This document shows, piece by piece, positions 52,229 through 61,192 of a stretch of DNA of 64,000 nt. Below the pieces are notes generated by a model. It searched no databases, had not been told where the DNA came from, and worked only from the letters and a program-made list of their open reading frames with translations. The position numbers and the translations under genes were made by a program. Source of the DNA: JADFRG01 sp046759305 (lineage in GTDB: Bacteria > Chloroflexota > Anaerolineae > Anaerolineales > E44-bin32); assembly GCA_046759305.1 (NCBI GenBank), contig JBHIBY010000001.1:1-64000 (forward strand), read 5' to 3'. Within the stretch, counting starts at the first letter, position 1. Each line of letters begins with the position of its first letter.

Positions 52229-52343
52229 TTAATTTCCTCCCAAAAACTCCCCCCGACTTCTAGTCCATCGGCTAATCGATGGACACAGGCGTTGCAGCCG
52301 GTCGCCTGATTGATGTCAAGATCGCAGGATGGATTTGAGTGTG

Positions 52344-53345
52344 CTAGTCTCTCAGGGTAGCTACCATCACTGCCTTGATGGTGTGCAAGCGGTTCTCAGC
52401 TTGATCGAATACGATTGAGCGGTCCGATTCGAAGACTTCTTCGGTTGCTTCGAGCCCGTCCAACTGATATTTCTGAAAGATCTCTTCGCCCACTGTTGTT
52501 TCCCGATTGTGGAAAGCTGGCAAACAGTGGAGAAACTTCGTATCCGGATTTCCTGTTGCTTCGATCGCCTGCCGGTTCACCTGGTATGGCCCTAGCAGTT
52601 CGGTCCGGTCCTGCCACACATCGTCCGGCTCTCCCATCGACACCCACACATCGGTGTACAGAAAGTCTGCTCGAGCAACACCCTCACTGACACTGCTCGT
52701 TACGGTAAGGCGCGCGGCGGTTTGCTCAGCGATCTCTTGGCATGTCCCAACCAACTCGGAATCTGGCCAGAGGGATTCGGGACCGCACAGGCGCACGTCC
52801 ATACCCAATTTGCAGCCGCCGACCATGAGCGAATTCGAGACGTTATTATGCGTGTCTCCCAGGTAGCAGAAGACGATCTCCTCCATCGGCTTGTCGGCAT
52901 GTTCGGACATAGTCATGACGTCGGCCAGAAATTGGGTCGGGTGGAATTCATCGGTAAGGCCGTTCCATACCGGCACCCCAGCGTATTCGGCCAGTTGTTC
53001 GCAGGTTGACTGTGCAAATCCGCGATATTCAATTCCGTCATACACACGTCCCAGGACACGGGCTGTGTCTTTCATCGATTCCTTATGCCCAATTTGTGAT
53101 CCGCTAGGCCCGAGATACGTGACATGGGCTCCTTGGTCGTAGGCCGCAACTTCAAATGAGATGCGTGTACGTGTGGATGACTTCTCGAATATCAGCGCGA
53201 TATTCTTACCAATGAGCTGCTGCGTTTCAGTTTTATTGTTCTTGGCAGCCTTCAAATTTGCCGAGAGGCTCAATAAGTATCTGATCTCGTCGGGGCTGAA
53301 ATCTAATAGCTTGACCAGGTTGCGGCCCTGCAGTTTTGTGGCCAA
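52344..53345 (-). CDS. argF: Ornithine carbamoyltransferase
   Basis: The 333-residue enzyme of arginine synthesis makes citrulline from ornithine and carbamoyl phosphate. It has the carbamoyl-phosphate motif STRTR (57-61) and the HCLPA ornithine-side motif near residue 275, with FHNRE after it. A GDTHNNVSNSL segment lies between them. The start is a TTG at 53345, since GGAGG lies 6 nt before it and no ATG is near. No other arg gene is in the window. Confidence 0.95.
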   Translation of the reverse strand: MATKLQGRNLVKLLDFSPDEIRYLLSLSANLKAAKNNKTETQQLIGKNIALIFEKSSTRTRISFEVAAYDQGAHVTYLGPSGSQIGHKESMKDTARVLGRVYDGIEYRGFAQSTCEQLAEYAGVPVWNGLTDEFHPTQFLADVMTMSEHADKPMEEIVFCYLGDTHNNVSNSLMVGGCKLGMDVRLCGPESLWPDSELVGTCQEIAEQTAARLTVTSSVSEGVARADFLYTDVWVSMGEPDDVWQDRTELLGPYQVNRQAIEATGNPDTKFLHCLPAFHNRETTVGEEIFQKYQLDGLEATEEVFESDRSIVFDQAENRLHTIKAVMVATLRD

Positions 53346-53491
53346 CAGCGGCCTCCTTTATTCTGAGCGCTTGCTTCCGCTCGGACGCACCCAATCCTAA
53401 TTCCGTTCGAGGTGATTTGCTACATTCGATCTGCGCAGCACCAACCACGGAAGGTGAAGGCCACGCATGGGTAGCTTTATTGGATCGTACC

Positions 53492-54115
53492 TTAGTCAGC
53501 TGAGAGCTTCAGTGCATTGAAGGTAAGCGCGGCTGCTACGCCGCCTGACAAAGTCGCCACCAGATAAGTCCAAATGCTGGCTAGTTCGGACATCCCCATG
53601 ATGGTGATGCCTACCGCAACCGCTGGATTGAAGACGCCGCCAGAGACGTTGCCAACTGCATAGGCGCCGACAAGCACCGTAAAGCCGATGGCAAATCCGA
53701 AGTAGCTGTTGCCTTCCGTAGATTTAGCTGTTGCGACGTTCAACACCACAAAACATAGCGCGAAGGCAAAGAGGAACTCTGCCACAAGGACCGGCACTAC
53801 ATCATATGTGGCGGCGGTGGCCGAGCTATCTTTCAAGAAAAGCACCACAGCCGCCGCAACAATCCCTGCTGCAATTTGTACCACCCAGTACGCAATTGCA
53901 CCGCCAGCCGAGACCTTACCGCGCAACCAGACCGCGAGCGTCACGGCCGGATTGTAGTGCCCCCCCGAGATGTGGCCCCCGGCGTAGATCATGACGGCCA
54001 GCACCGATCCGATCGCTAGCGGAGCCAAGTCCCCTACCCCAGGGCCAAATGAAACCATGCCTACGGTGAAGACCAAGAAAAATGTTCCGATGAATTCAAC
54101 GATGTACCTGTTCAT
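53492..54115 (-). CDS. MIP-family channel (aquaporin-like) with altered selectivity filter
   Basis: This is a 207-residue six-helix protein. It has the two NPA boxes, GGHYNPAVTLA (55-57) and GGVFNPAVAVG (163-165), and the HISGG turn. In almost all aquaporins the second NPA is followed by an arginine that lines the selectivity filter; here it is V166. By gap-free alignment with AqpZ the other filter positions are Y44, A151 and G160. The pore would thus be wider and more hydrophobic than a water channel. It may pass another small solute. It stands alone. Confidence 0.88.
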   Translation of the reverse strand: MNRYIVEFIGTFFLVFTVGMVSFGPGVGDLAPLAIGSVLAVMIYAGGHISGGHYNPAVTLAVWLRGKVSAGGAIAYWVVQIAAGIVAAAVVLFLKDSSATAATYDVVPVLVAEFLFAFALCFVVLNVATAKSTEGNSYFGFAIGFTVLVGAYAVGNVSGGVFNPAVAVGITIMGMSELASIWTYLVATLSGGVAAALTFNALKLSAD

Positions 54116-54489
54116 TGCTCCTCCTGTGCCTCGCTACTTTGCGGCGTCATCTAGTGATTGTCAGTCTGGCTCATGAGACAATCGGTCCCGCCCTTACCCA
54201 GTGATCACGACCCCGGTACTGGACGACGTTCTCGAAGAAGTTAGCGAGGCAATGGACCACCTCCCTCAGGCTCTCGATTTCCGCATTCTCAAGGTCGTCA
54301 TTGAACCCTGCGACAGCGATGATCAACATGGCCAGAGCCATGATGAGGTCTTGCTGGGCTCAATTCCATCGCAGTATCGAATTAGTCTGGCGAGGTGTTA
54401 CTAACCGCCCGAAGGTGCCGTAGGGAGGGGAAAAGGTTTGCACGACTCAACCGAGCAGTTTTAATTGCTCTAAATTGTATTGGGTTGAT
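54116..54489. other. Intergenic stretch without a supported gene
   Basis: Two short frames exist. One is a 56-codon minus-strand frame at 54171-54341 (MALAMLIIAVAGFNDD and on). The other is a 67-codon plus-strand frame at 54201-54404. Neither has a ribosome site or a family match I can name. The minus frame has an amphipathic helix-like body and might be the remnant of a larger gene. Confidence 0.5.
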
Positions 54490-54894
54490 TTAGTAGCTTA
54501 GGACCCGAGGTAGCTCCTTGGCTTCTGAAACCCAACTCGCCACCTGGCTCTCTCCAGGAATGCCTCGCACAAGCTGCTTCTCCTCATTCGTCTGCATAAG
54601 TGCTTGATAAAGGTTTTCAGGATTTCGTTGAGCTAGCTCGGGAACGGTGTCGACTCCACATGCCTCCAACAGATCAGCGTATTCTTCGCTCACACCCTTG
54701 ATCCTAAACAGGTCGGCCATATTCGTCCAACGCAGGATCAATTTCCCACTGATTCCAGTCTCTTCTTCAATAGCCTGGCGCCCGGTTGGCGTCGCGGCTT
54801 TATCAAGCAAATCCTCTGTCGTCGAGATCCCAGCCGAGGACAGCTGGCCCGAATAGGCTTCGCCGATGCCTTCGATAGTCGTCAAACTGGTCAT
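54490..54894 (-). CDS. DUF4332 helix-hairpin-helix protein
   Basis: The 134-residue protein has two halves, each with a helix-hairpin-helix-like core: TTIEGIGEAYSGQLSSAGIST and FRIKGVSEEYADLLEACGVDTVPELAQRNPENLYQAL. This is the DUF4332 pattern, related to DNA-binding HhH folds. Its role is unknown; DNA binding is plausible. AAGGAAGGAAC lies before the ATG. It is monocistronic. Confidence 0.85.
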   Translation of the reverse strand: MTSLTTIEGIGEAYSGQLSSAGISTTEDLLDKAATPTGRQAIEEETGISGKLILRWTNMADLFRIKGVSEEYADLLEACGVDTVPELAQRNPENLYQALMQTNEEKQLVRGIPGESQVASWVSEAKELPRVLSY

Positions 54895-55052
54895 GTTTAG
54901 GTTCCTTCCTTAATGTCCTTGCCAAAAGTGGCGCATTTGCGGATTGATCATAATCCATGCTGATGCTCCATGCAGGATTACCGCTTCAAGCATTCGCAGA
55001 AGGAGTAGCTCGATACCTGAAATGACTGCGTGTTTCGATATCAACCAGGTCG

Positions 55053-55058
55053 TATACT
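55053..55058 (+). promoter_or_regulatory. -10 TATACT four bases before a start codon
   Basis: TATACT ends 4 nt before the ATG at 55063, so any transcript from it would begin in or just after the start codon. It supports either a leaderless mRNA or a later start. Confidence 0.4.
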
Positions 55059-55062
55059 AAGC

Positions 55063-55680
55063 ATGAATCGCGCAAAAGGCTGCCCAATAGACCAACGTAC
55101 TTTTCACGGCGAGATCACTCCACAAGACTTTGCCGACGCACTCCTTGCCAAATTCAATCAAGGAGGTATGCGTGCGCAGCAACGAGGGCGCGGCAATAGC
55201 CTGGTAGTGCAGATTGGCACAGCCCAGAGAAGACGATCTGGCGGATCCACCGCGATGACAGTACACCTATCGGAAGTAGAAGATGGAGTTCACGTGAAAC
55301 TTGGTGAACAGCAGTGGCTGGGGCTCGCGGCCAGCCTCGGTCAGACCGCGCTAATGACCCTGCTGCGGCCGACCTCCCTTCTCGGGCGTCTGGACGACGT
55401 GGCTCAGGACATATCATCGTTGACTTTGGCAGATCGCGTCATGGACACACTGAAGGATACGGCTGCCGCGCTCGGGGCTTCGTATGAGATCACGCTGCGG
55501 TTGCGGCGGTTGACCTGCCCATACTGTGGGACAGCCAACCCGGTCGGAGATCCCAGCTGCGTCGCCTGTGGGGGACCATTGGGCTACCGTCAGCCTATCG
55601 CGTGTAATAACTGCGGGTTCGTAAGTGAGGTTGGAACTAAACTTTGTCCGAATTGCGGAGATCCTCTCGAATCAATATGA
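55063..55680 (+). CDS. Protein with two C-terminal zinc ribbons
   Basis: The 205-residue protein has a first part of about 140 residues with no family I can name. It contains the strand-rich segment AMTVHLSEVEDGVHVKLGEQQWLGLAA. Two zinc ribbons follow: CPYCGTANPVGDPSCVACGG and CNNCGFVSEVGTKLCPNCG (each CxxC-CxxC). The ribbons may serve in protein binding, as in many bacterial zinc-ribbon tails. The start is ATG 55063; an upstream GTG would add 11 residues. Confidence 0.8.
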   Translation: MNRAKGCPIDQRTFHGEITPQDFADALLAKFNQGGMRAQQRGRGNSLVVQIGTAQRRRSGGSTAMTVHLSEVEDGVHVKLGEQQWLGLAASLGQTALMTLLRPTSLLGRLDDVAQDISSLTLADRVMDTLKDTAAALGASYEITLRLRRLTCPYCGTANPVGDPSCVACGGPLGYRQPIACNNCGFVSEVGTKLCPNCGDPLESI

Positions 55681-55781
55681 CGGTCGTGATGTCAATCAAC
55701 CGTTCCGTCTCATGAACTTTCTGAATCTCGCTTTCCATCATCCACCGCCTAATTCACGAGTTACTCTTCTTTGAACCGGCG

Positions 55782-56426
55782 CTAACCTCCTGCATCCTTT
55801 GTGATCTTGCGGCCCGTACGCCACAGCCAGATACCGAAAAGAATCGGCCCGACCCCCATTAAGACGTTGAGAAGGATTGCTGGTGCACCCACAGTGCCGA
55901 CCGGCAGTACGGCAGCAGACAGCATACTCAACAGCATGACCAGACCTATCCAAAGAGGGACGACGCGTGCCAGAGTTACCGACGCAGCAAATACCAGATA
56001 TCCAACACCCCCAGTTAGATACGAATAGATAAAACCCGCCCCGAAGACGCCCCACTCTGGACTGCCAAAGTTAGCATCCAGAATCGACGGTGCCGTTGAA
56101 GCAAGATAAGGCGACCCGAAGGCGTAAGCCCAGTTACCCCCGAGAGCTAGCGACATACCCAGGAACGCCAGAAGGAAAGCGACAAACCCTAATTTCCCGG
56201 CTCGGGGTGCCTGGACCGCGTAGAGGCCGGTAATTCCCAGAAGAAAGAGTATCGAACCGATGAGGCCGGGCATCCCGACCCAGAGCACGAAGCGAGGATC
56301 AGCCCCGTGGGCGCTTAGGGGAAGGTCTCCGAAGAGTGCCACCTGGAGCACACGTGCCAGGATGATCATAACCCCGGCGCCGATAGCGGATATCCCGCTC
56401 GCTTTGACTAGGCTGCTGTACGACAA
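55782..56426 (-). CDS. Multi-pass membrane protein of unknown function (214 aa)
   Basis: I do not recognise the family. Six hydrophobic stretches are visible, at about 8-31, 44-70, 76-100, 124-146, 150-172 and 178-200. They are Gly/Ala/Leu-rich, and the C-terminus is basic (WRTGRKITKD). No charged residue pattern suggests a transport mechanism. The HAD-type gene ends 14 bp upstream, so the two are likely co-transcribed. Confidence 0.7.
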   Translation of the reverse strand: MSYSSLVKASGISAIGAGVMIILARVLQVALFGDLPLSAHGADPRFVLWVGMPGLIGSILFLLGITGLYAVQAPRAGKLGFVAFLLAFLGMSLALGGNWAYAFGSPYLASTAPSILDANFGSPEWGVFGAGFIYSYLTGGVGYLVFAASVTLARVVPLWIGLVMLLSMLSAAVLPVGTVGAPAILLNVLMGVGPILFGIWLWRTGRKITKDAGG

Positions 56427-56439
56427 ATGGAAGCCTTCT

Positions 56440-57111
56440 TCACGCGTCCAGTTCTAGAATCTGATCGGTGACCTTGATTAGGTCGGGACCGATCACGTCC
56501 GGTGTGTCATAGAGTGGGTGGATGATCCTTCCACCGCGCGCAATGAATGCCGCTCTACACCCGGCGCGCAGTGCGCCGAAGACATCCCAATCGTGGGCGG
56601 CGATCAGCCGCATCTGGTCTAGACCTACTCCCAGCTTCGAGGCGGCCAAGTTGTAGGGTTCCGGCGCCGGCTTATAAGCGCCTATTTCGTCAACCGATAT
56701 GAGCTCCTCGAAAAAGTCGCTCAGCCCGGCATTTGAAATCTGATCGGTGACCACCGCTTGAGCGGAGTTGGTCAAGGTTGCCAGACGAAAGCCGGCATCG
56801 CGGAGCCGCTCCAGGCTGGGAACTACATCAGGATGAGGAGGCAGCTCCCGCACTGTTCCGAGGATTGCCCGGCGGTGATCATCGCTAAGGTCTGCCCCCT
56901 GCCGTGCAGCCACCACATCCAGGGCCGCCCCAGCCAGAGCGCCAAAGTTCTGATAAGCATCGGTCACTGTGGTCACCAGCGAGGTATGGAGGAGCACTGC
57001 AAACCATGGCTGCATAGCAGCCGATTCGCCAAAGGCCTCTTCGAAGTGCGGTTGTAGGGCGCTGAGATCAAGTAGCGTTTCGTTTACGTCGCACAAGATG
57101 ACTTTATTCAT
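56440..57111 (-). CDS. HAD-superfamily hydrolase, haloacid dehalogenase type II-like
   Basis: The 223-residue protein has HAD motif I CDVNETLLD with nucleophile D8 and motif II LTNS (S116). Motif III is K147 in YKPAPEPY, and the acidic motif IV is in AAHDWDVFGALRAG. The cap region and DxNxTL form match L-2-haloacid dehalogenases, but phosphatase members also look this way. Residues that bind the carboxylate cannot be judged here. The chloro- or fluoroacid role is therefore tentative. Confidence 0.85.
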   Translation of the reverse strand: MNKVILCDVNETLLDLSALQPHFEEAFGESAAMQPWFAVLLHTSLVTTVTDAYQNFGALAGAALDVVAARQGADLSDDHRRAILGTVRELPPHPDVVPSLERLRDAGFRLATLTNSAQAVVTDQISNAGLSDFFEELISVDEIGAYKPAPEPYNLAASKLGVGLDQMRLIAAHDWDVFGALRAGCRAAFIARGGRIIHPLYDTPDVIGPDLIKVTDQILELDA

Positions 57112-57360
57112 CGCATTACCTTACATTTCGTGGAAAGTTGGCTGGGTAGTAGAGGGCGTGCGCGGGCATTCCTGCTGCTAGGATGATCAGGCGGCGGCAA
57201 TGGTCGGCGTACGAACCCGCCCTCCGCTCCAACGAATATTTTGACGGCGGTATGCTCCAGCTACTTGGATTGTAGGGGCTGAATTTGATTAGCTACGAAC
57301 TCGCGCATCATCAGCGATTCTGATTGAACTAGATAGCTCTGCGAGTCTCAGCTGAGTGCA

Positions 57361-57729
57361 TTAAAGCGAAGCTCGAGCTTTCTCCAGGTCATTCGTGCCG
57401 ACTACGAGCCTGGTGCCTGTTGCCAGATATGTGAGGTCGATGTTAACTCCCTCATTGGCAATCTTACGTGCGACTTCTCCAAAAGCACCCGGTCGGTCTT
57501 CGATTTCAACCACCAATACTTCACGCTCTCCACCCACCTCGATGCCCGCTGCATCTAGGACGCTCCGCGCATTTGCCGCATCTTCAACCAGCACGTGAAA
57601 AACCCCCTTGCCTTCGCTCGGAAATCCGCACATGCCATCGACGTTGATGCCAGCCCCGCCCAAGGCCTCCCCCAGATCAGCTAGCGTGCCAGGACGGTCT
57701 TCCAAGTGAACAGTCAGGTCTGTGGCCAT
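57361..57729 (-). CDS. Stand-alone double ACT-domain protein
   Basis: The 122-residue protein consists of two ACT units, TDLTVHLEDRPGTLADLGEALGGAGINVDG and VLVVEIEDRPGAFGEVARKIANEGVNIDL, with no enzyme attached. ACT pairs bind amino acids and act as allosteric modules. Such free-standing proteins are common in Chloroflexota and Actinobacteria but their role is largely unknown. A TATAAT occurs on the minus strand at 57793-57798, about 65 bp upstream. Confidence 0.88.
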   Translation of the reverse strand: MATDLTVHLEDRPGTLADLGEALGGAGINVDGMCGFPSEGKGVFHVLVEDAANARSVLDAAGIEVGGEREVLVVEIEDRPGAFGEVARKIANEGVNIDLTYLATGTRLVVGTNDLEKARASL

Positions 57730-57906
57730 TGTCCTCCTCCGCTTGATCGTCCCCTAGGCGCGGACTCGCCCGGGAACCGGTTCCTTGCTAGCATTATAAG
57801 TCCTGGCACTTGCCTAGGTTTGTTATATTGATGTAAATAGAAGAGATTCTAAATAGGCCTTGAGATTGTCGAGACTGACGCGCTCCAAACTAGATACGCC
57901 GTGCGC

Positions 57907-60387
57907 TCAGCACTCGCTGAAGCCACAAGAATAGCATTTACGGCAGCCCTCCTCGTTCACCATCGACGCAGCCCCACAATCTGGGCAGAGATCACCAATC
58001 ACCAACGGGATCAGTTCAGGTTCCGCGGCTTCGAGCTGCTCCTCGGTTTCACCTAGGTAGTGCGCCAACCCACGGGCCACCCCGTCTGGCAGCGACAACA
58101 CTCTCTCGGCCCCAAATCCGGTCGGCCTTCCCCCGCCAATACCGGAGAGCTGACGGACAACGTCCATCAGTCGATCGCGTGGCATCACTGGAGAGGTCAA
58201 GCGCAGGATGTAGGAAATCAAGCGTCCAATTGCCTCTGATACGGCCGCAGTTTCTGAACCCGCCTTAGCGGTGGTGATAAACACCTCAAAAGGTTGGTCC
58301 CCGCCGTTCTGATTGACGGTGACAAATGCCTTTCCAACCGGTGTTTCCATGCTGAACGTTGAGCCATCCAGGCGCTTCGGGCGTGGCTTCTTGCTCGGCA
58401 TCCACATCCGGAGCTGTGAGGCAGCAAACTCGTCATCTTCAACATCCGCTGCCAACTGCTTTTCAGCTGTTGATTTGGTCTCGAGAACTACTTTCTGGCG
58501 TGAACCGGTCACATACACCGTGAGCCCTCGGCAGCCCAGCTTCCACGCCTGCAAGTAGGCCTGCGCCACATCATCCACTGCAGCATCCTCTGGAAAGTTA
58601 CAGGTCTTGGAGAGGCTGTTATCAACAAACGCCTGCATGGCTGCCTGCATACGAACATGTTCATCGGCTGAAATATCCTGCGAGACGACGAAGGTGTGCC
58701 GAACGTGCTCTGGCACCTCCTCAATATGCTGGCATGTCCCCGCTTCAATAATCTGTTCGACAATACGCAGCCGGATCTCATCGTCCACGCCCGCATCAAG
58801 CAAAGCTTGCTCGAACAGGGGGCTCGCGTAAGTCAGCTGCAGGTCGGTCCCGTTATCATCCACATGCCGAATATAAGCCAGAGCAAATACCGGCTCGCAT
58901 CCATAGCCCTCGCAACCTGCCACCGTGGCAATGGTACCGGTGGGCGCAATCGTTGTCTGCGCTGCGTTCCGGATTCCATGCTTCTTGATTCCGGCAGAAA
59001 TATCTGTCCAGTCGAGGTCTGGCCTACCAAAATGGCGCTGATAGGTGGTGAGCGCGGTAGGAGGTGACCAGCGCAGGTCTGCTGGATCGTAGATGCTCCC
59101 CTCGATGGCACCGAAAGGGCCGCGAACTTCTGCTAGTTCGATGCTGGTCTTCATCGAGTGGTAGCGGACGAACTCCATCACCTGCGCTGCAAATTCCTGT
59201 GCTTCATCGGAGCCGTAGCGAACCCCAACGTTGTACATCAAGTCACCCAAGCCCATGATCCCGAGGCCGATGCGACGTGCGCGAATAGCGGCTTCACGAA
59301 GCTGTGGCACGGCAGGTACATAGGCATTCGCGCTGACCACGTTGTCGAGAAAGCGCGTGCTGAGAACGAGGCTCTGCTCAAGCCTCTCCCAATCCACAGC
59401 ACCGCTCGCTCCGCAGTGTTGTGCCAGATTGATAGATCCCAGGCAGCAGTTCTCGTACGGTCCGAGCCACTGCTCACCACACGGGTTGGTCGCTTCGAGC
59501 TCGTAGAGATGAGGTAATGGGTTGTTTCGATTGGCTGAATCGAGGAACAGGATGCCTGGTTCACCATTGTTGTGGGCATGCCGGACCAAAAGATCGAATA
59601 TCTCGCGCGCGGATGCTTTCTCGACCACCTCACCGGAATGAGGCGAGATCAAATCATAGAAGGCGTCATCCCGAACGGCCTGCATGAACTCATCCGTCAC
59701 ACCCACCGAGATGTTGAAATTCGTGATCTGATTTTCGTCAATTTTGCAGGTGATGAAATCGCGAATGTCGGGGTGATCGACGCGGAGAACCGCCATGTTG
59801 GCTCCTCTGCGCGTCCCACCTTGTGCAATTTCCCCGAAGGCCTTGTCGTAGACTCGCAGGAATCCAACGGGTCCAGTGGCCATCCCGGCAGAAGACTTCA
59901 CCAGTGATCCTTTGTGGCGAAGTTTGCTGAAAGAAAATCCGTTCCCCCCACCCGTTTGCTGAATCAGCGCTGCATCACGCAGGGTCTGGAAAATGCCCGA
60001 CGCATCGCGCCCCATATCGTCCGATATTGGAAGCACAAAACACGCAGCAAGCTGGCCCAGGGGCGTGCCCGCGCCGGTGAAGGTCGGTGAATTTGGGAAG
60101 AACCGTTTAGAAACTAGCAGATCGTAAAACTGTCGAGCCAGAGCTAGATGATCGCCATCGAATTCAATCTCCGAAGCCGCCACATGGTAGGCAACGCGCC
60201 AGAACATCTCGTCAACGGTCTCGCCCGGCTCGCCGTCCGGCTGGCGCCGCACGTAACGCTTCTGAAGGACCGTGCGAGCGTTATCAGCCAGTTCAATTGT
60301 CGGTAGTTCCTCTGGGAGCGGGGGCGTTGGTGAGAGGCGGAGATCGTCCGCTTGTACCCGCACCTCAGGATCCGAGGTCTCCAGCAT
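57907..60387 (-). CDS. nrdJ: Adenosylcobalamin-dependent (class II) ribonucleotide reductase
   Basis: The 826-residue protein is a vitamin-B12-dependent ribonucleoside-diphosphate reductase. Active-site segments NPCGEQWLGPYENCCLGSIN and PTGTIATVAGCEGYGCEP hold catalytic cysteines. The C-terminus has the redox tail CPDCGAASMVNEEGCRKCYSCGFSEC with several Cys pairs, typical of the NrdJ group in Gram-positives and Chloroflexota. It reduces NDPs or NTPs without oxygen. A GGAGGAGGG ribosome site precedes the ATG. nrdR lies 128 bp upstream in the same direction, and a 12-nt palindrome (GGGCC/GGCCC, 60505-60516) overlaps the nrdR stop. Confidence 0.95.
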   Translation of the reverse strand: MLETSDPEVRVQADDLRLSPTPPLPEELPTIELADNARTVLQKRYVRRQPDGEPGETVDEMFWRVAYHVAASEIEFDGDHLALARQFYDLLVSKRFFPNSPTFTGAGTPLGQLAACFVLPISDDMGRDASGIFQTLRDAALIQQTGGGNGFSFSKLRHKGSLVKSSAGMATGPVGFLRVYDKAFGEIAQGGTRRGANMAVLRVDHPDIRDFITCKIDENQITNFNISVGVTDEFMQAVRDDAFYDLISPHSGEVVEKASAREIFDLLVRHAHNNGEPGILFLDSANRNNPLPHLYELEATNPCGEQWLGPYENCCLGSINLAQHCGASGAVDWERLEQSLVLSTRFLDNVVSANAYVPAVPQLREAAIRARRIGLGIMGLGDLMYNVGVRYGSDEAQEFAAQVMEFVRYHSMKTSIELAEVRGPFGAIEGSIYDPADLRWSPPTALTTYQRHFGRPDLDWTDISAGIKKHGIRNAAQTTIAPTGTIATVAGCEGYGCEPVFALAYIRHVDDNGTDLQLTYASPLFEQALLDAGVDDEIRLRIVEQIIEAGTCQHIEEVPEHVRHTFVVSQDISADEHVRMQAAMQAFVDNSLSKTCNFPEDAAVDDVAQAYLQAWKLGCRGLTVYVTGSRQKVVLETKSTAEKQLAADVEDDEFAASQLRMWMPSKKPRPKRLDGSTFSMETPVGKAFVTVNQNGGDQPFEVFITTAKAGSETAAVSEAIGRLISYILRLTSPVMPRDRLMDVVRQLSGIGGGRPTGFGAERVLSLPDGVARGLAHYLGETEEQLEAAEPELIPLVIGDLCPDCGAASMVNEEGCRKCYSCGFSEC

Positions 60388-60515
60388 TGCACCCTCCTCC
60401 GGGCGACTTCCCTCTCCTCCGGTAGAGAAGATCAGATGATCGTGCGAGGGTAAGAGACTGATGTCTCCACGGCGTGTGCCCCGCCTGATATCTCGCGACC
60501 CAGCGGGCCGCGGCC

Positions 60516-60980
60516 CTATGCGATTTGAATTTCGGCTTCCAGGAGTTGGTCGATCTCGTTCCGAATGGCTTGCAGATCATCCAATCCCAGATACACGATC
60601 GCGTAGCGAATATATGCGATGTGATCCAGCTCCTTCAGTCCATGGATGACCAGGTCCCCTACCACTCGGGCCGGGATCTCCGGCTTCCCCAGCGATTGCA
60701 ACCTAGCTTCGACTTCCCCTACCAGCCTATCGATGTCTGCCGCCGAAACCGGTCGCTTCGCGCAGGCGATCCTGACCCCTCGAGCCAGCTTCTCACGATC
60801 GAACGCCTCACGGCTGCTATCGGCCTTGATTAACAGCGGGGCTGTAAGGATGGCCCGTTCGTAAGTGCTAAACCGCTCGCTGCAGACTTTGCAAACTCGC
60901 CGCCTCCGAACGCCCCCCTTGGCATCGTGAGTGGTATCGATCACTCTGGTGCTGTTGCCTTGGCAGTACGGGCATTGCAT
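60516..60980 (-). CDS. nrdR: Transcriptional repressor NrdR
   Basis: The 154-residue repressor of ribonucleotide-reductase genes has an N-terminal zinc ribbon (C3, C6, C30, C33) and RRRRVCKVC basic segment. An ATP-cone domain with KRPVS follows (about 50-140). It binds ATP/dATP and blocks nrd promoters when dATP is high. Its place directly before nrdJ suggests control of that gene. Repeated palindromic sites lie just upstream (see next entry). Confidence 0.95.
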   Translation of the reverse strand: MQCPYCQGNSTRVIDTTHDAKGGVRRRRVCKVCSERFSTYERAILTAPLLIKADSSREAFDREKLARGVRIACAKRPVSAADIDRLVGEVEARLQSLGKPEIPARVVGDLVIHGLKELDHIAYIRYAIVYLGLDDLQAIRNEIDQLLEAEIQIA

Positions 60981-60995
60981 TGGCGGCTATCCCGT

Positions 60996-61038
60996 CCCGA
61001 ACACTTGTTTGGCCCCAGATATTCCGAACACTTGCCAG
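60996..61038. promoter_or_regulatory. Two related palindromic sites before nrdR (candidate operators)
   Basis: On the minus strand CCAAACAAGTGTTCGG (60996-61011) is a near-palindrome whose core CAAAC-AAGT-GTTCG differs in one base from a Gram-positive-type LexA box. A second copy of the right half, CAAGTGTTCGG, starts about 27 bp upstream (61024-61034). The first site ends 15 bp from the nrdR ATG. NrdR boxes are normally ACAC(A/T)-centred pairs 31 bp apart, which these do not match. LexA control or a variant NrdR site are both possible. Confidence 0.45.
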
Positions 61039-61161
61039 CTGACCCAAACATGTTCCGTTGGGGTCGGGGATTGTAGCACGGCGAAAATCGCGCGCCAACC
61101 CCCGCGGGGGCGAATCGACCTTAAAGTTTTTAGTACCCTAGTAATGGATGGAGGAAATTGT

Positions 61162-61192
61162 GCGGGCGCCGGGAGGAGGTTCCGGCGCCCGC
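61162..61192. terminator. Strong GC-rich hairpin downstream of ftsZ
   Basis: An 11-bp perfect stem with a 9-nt loop lies 146 bp past the ftsZ stop. On the minus strand it is followed by ACAATTTCC, a weak T-rich tail. It is a likely end of the fts transcript or part of a longer structured RNA. Confidence 0.5.

Noticed and set aside
51548..52309. 253-codon plus-strand frame spanning the TfoX-N and cupin genes
   Set aside because: Both minus-strand genes have clear family motifs and ribosome sites. The long antisense frame is a by-product of their codon usage.
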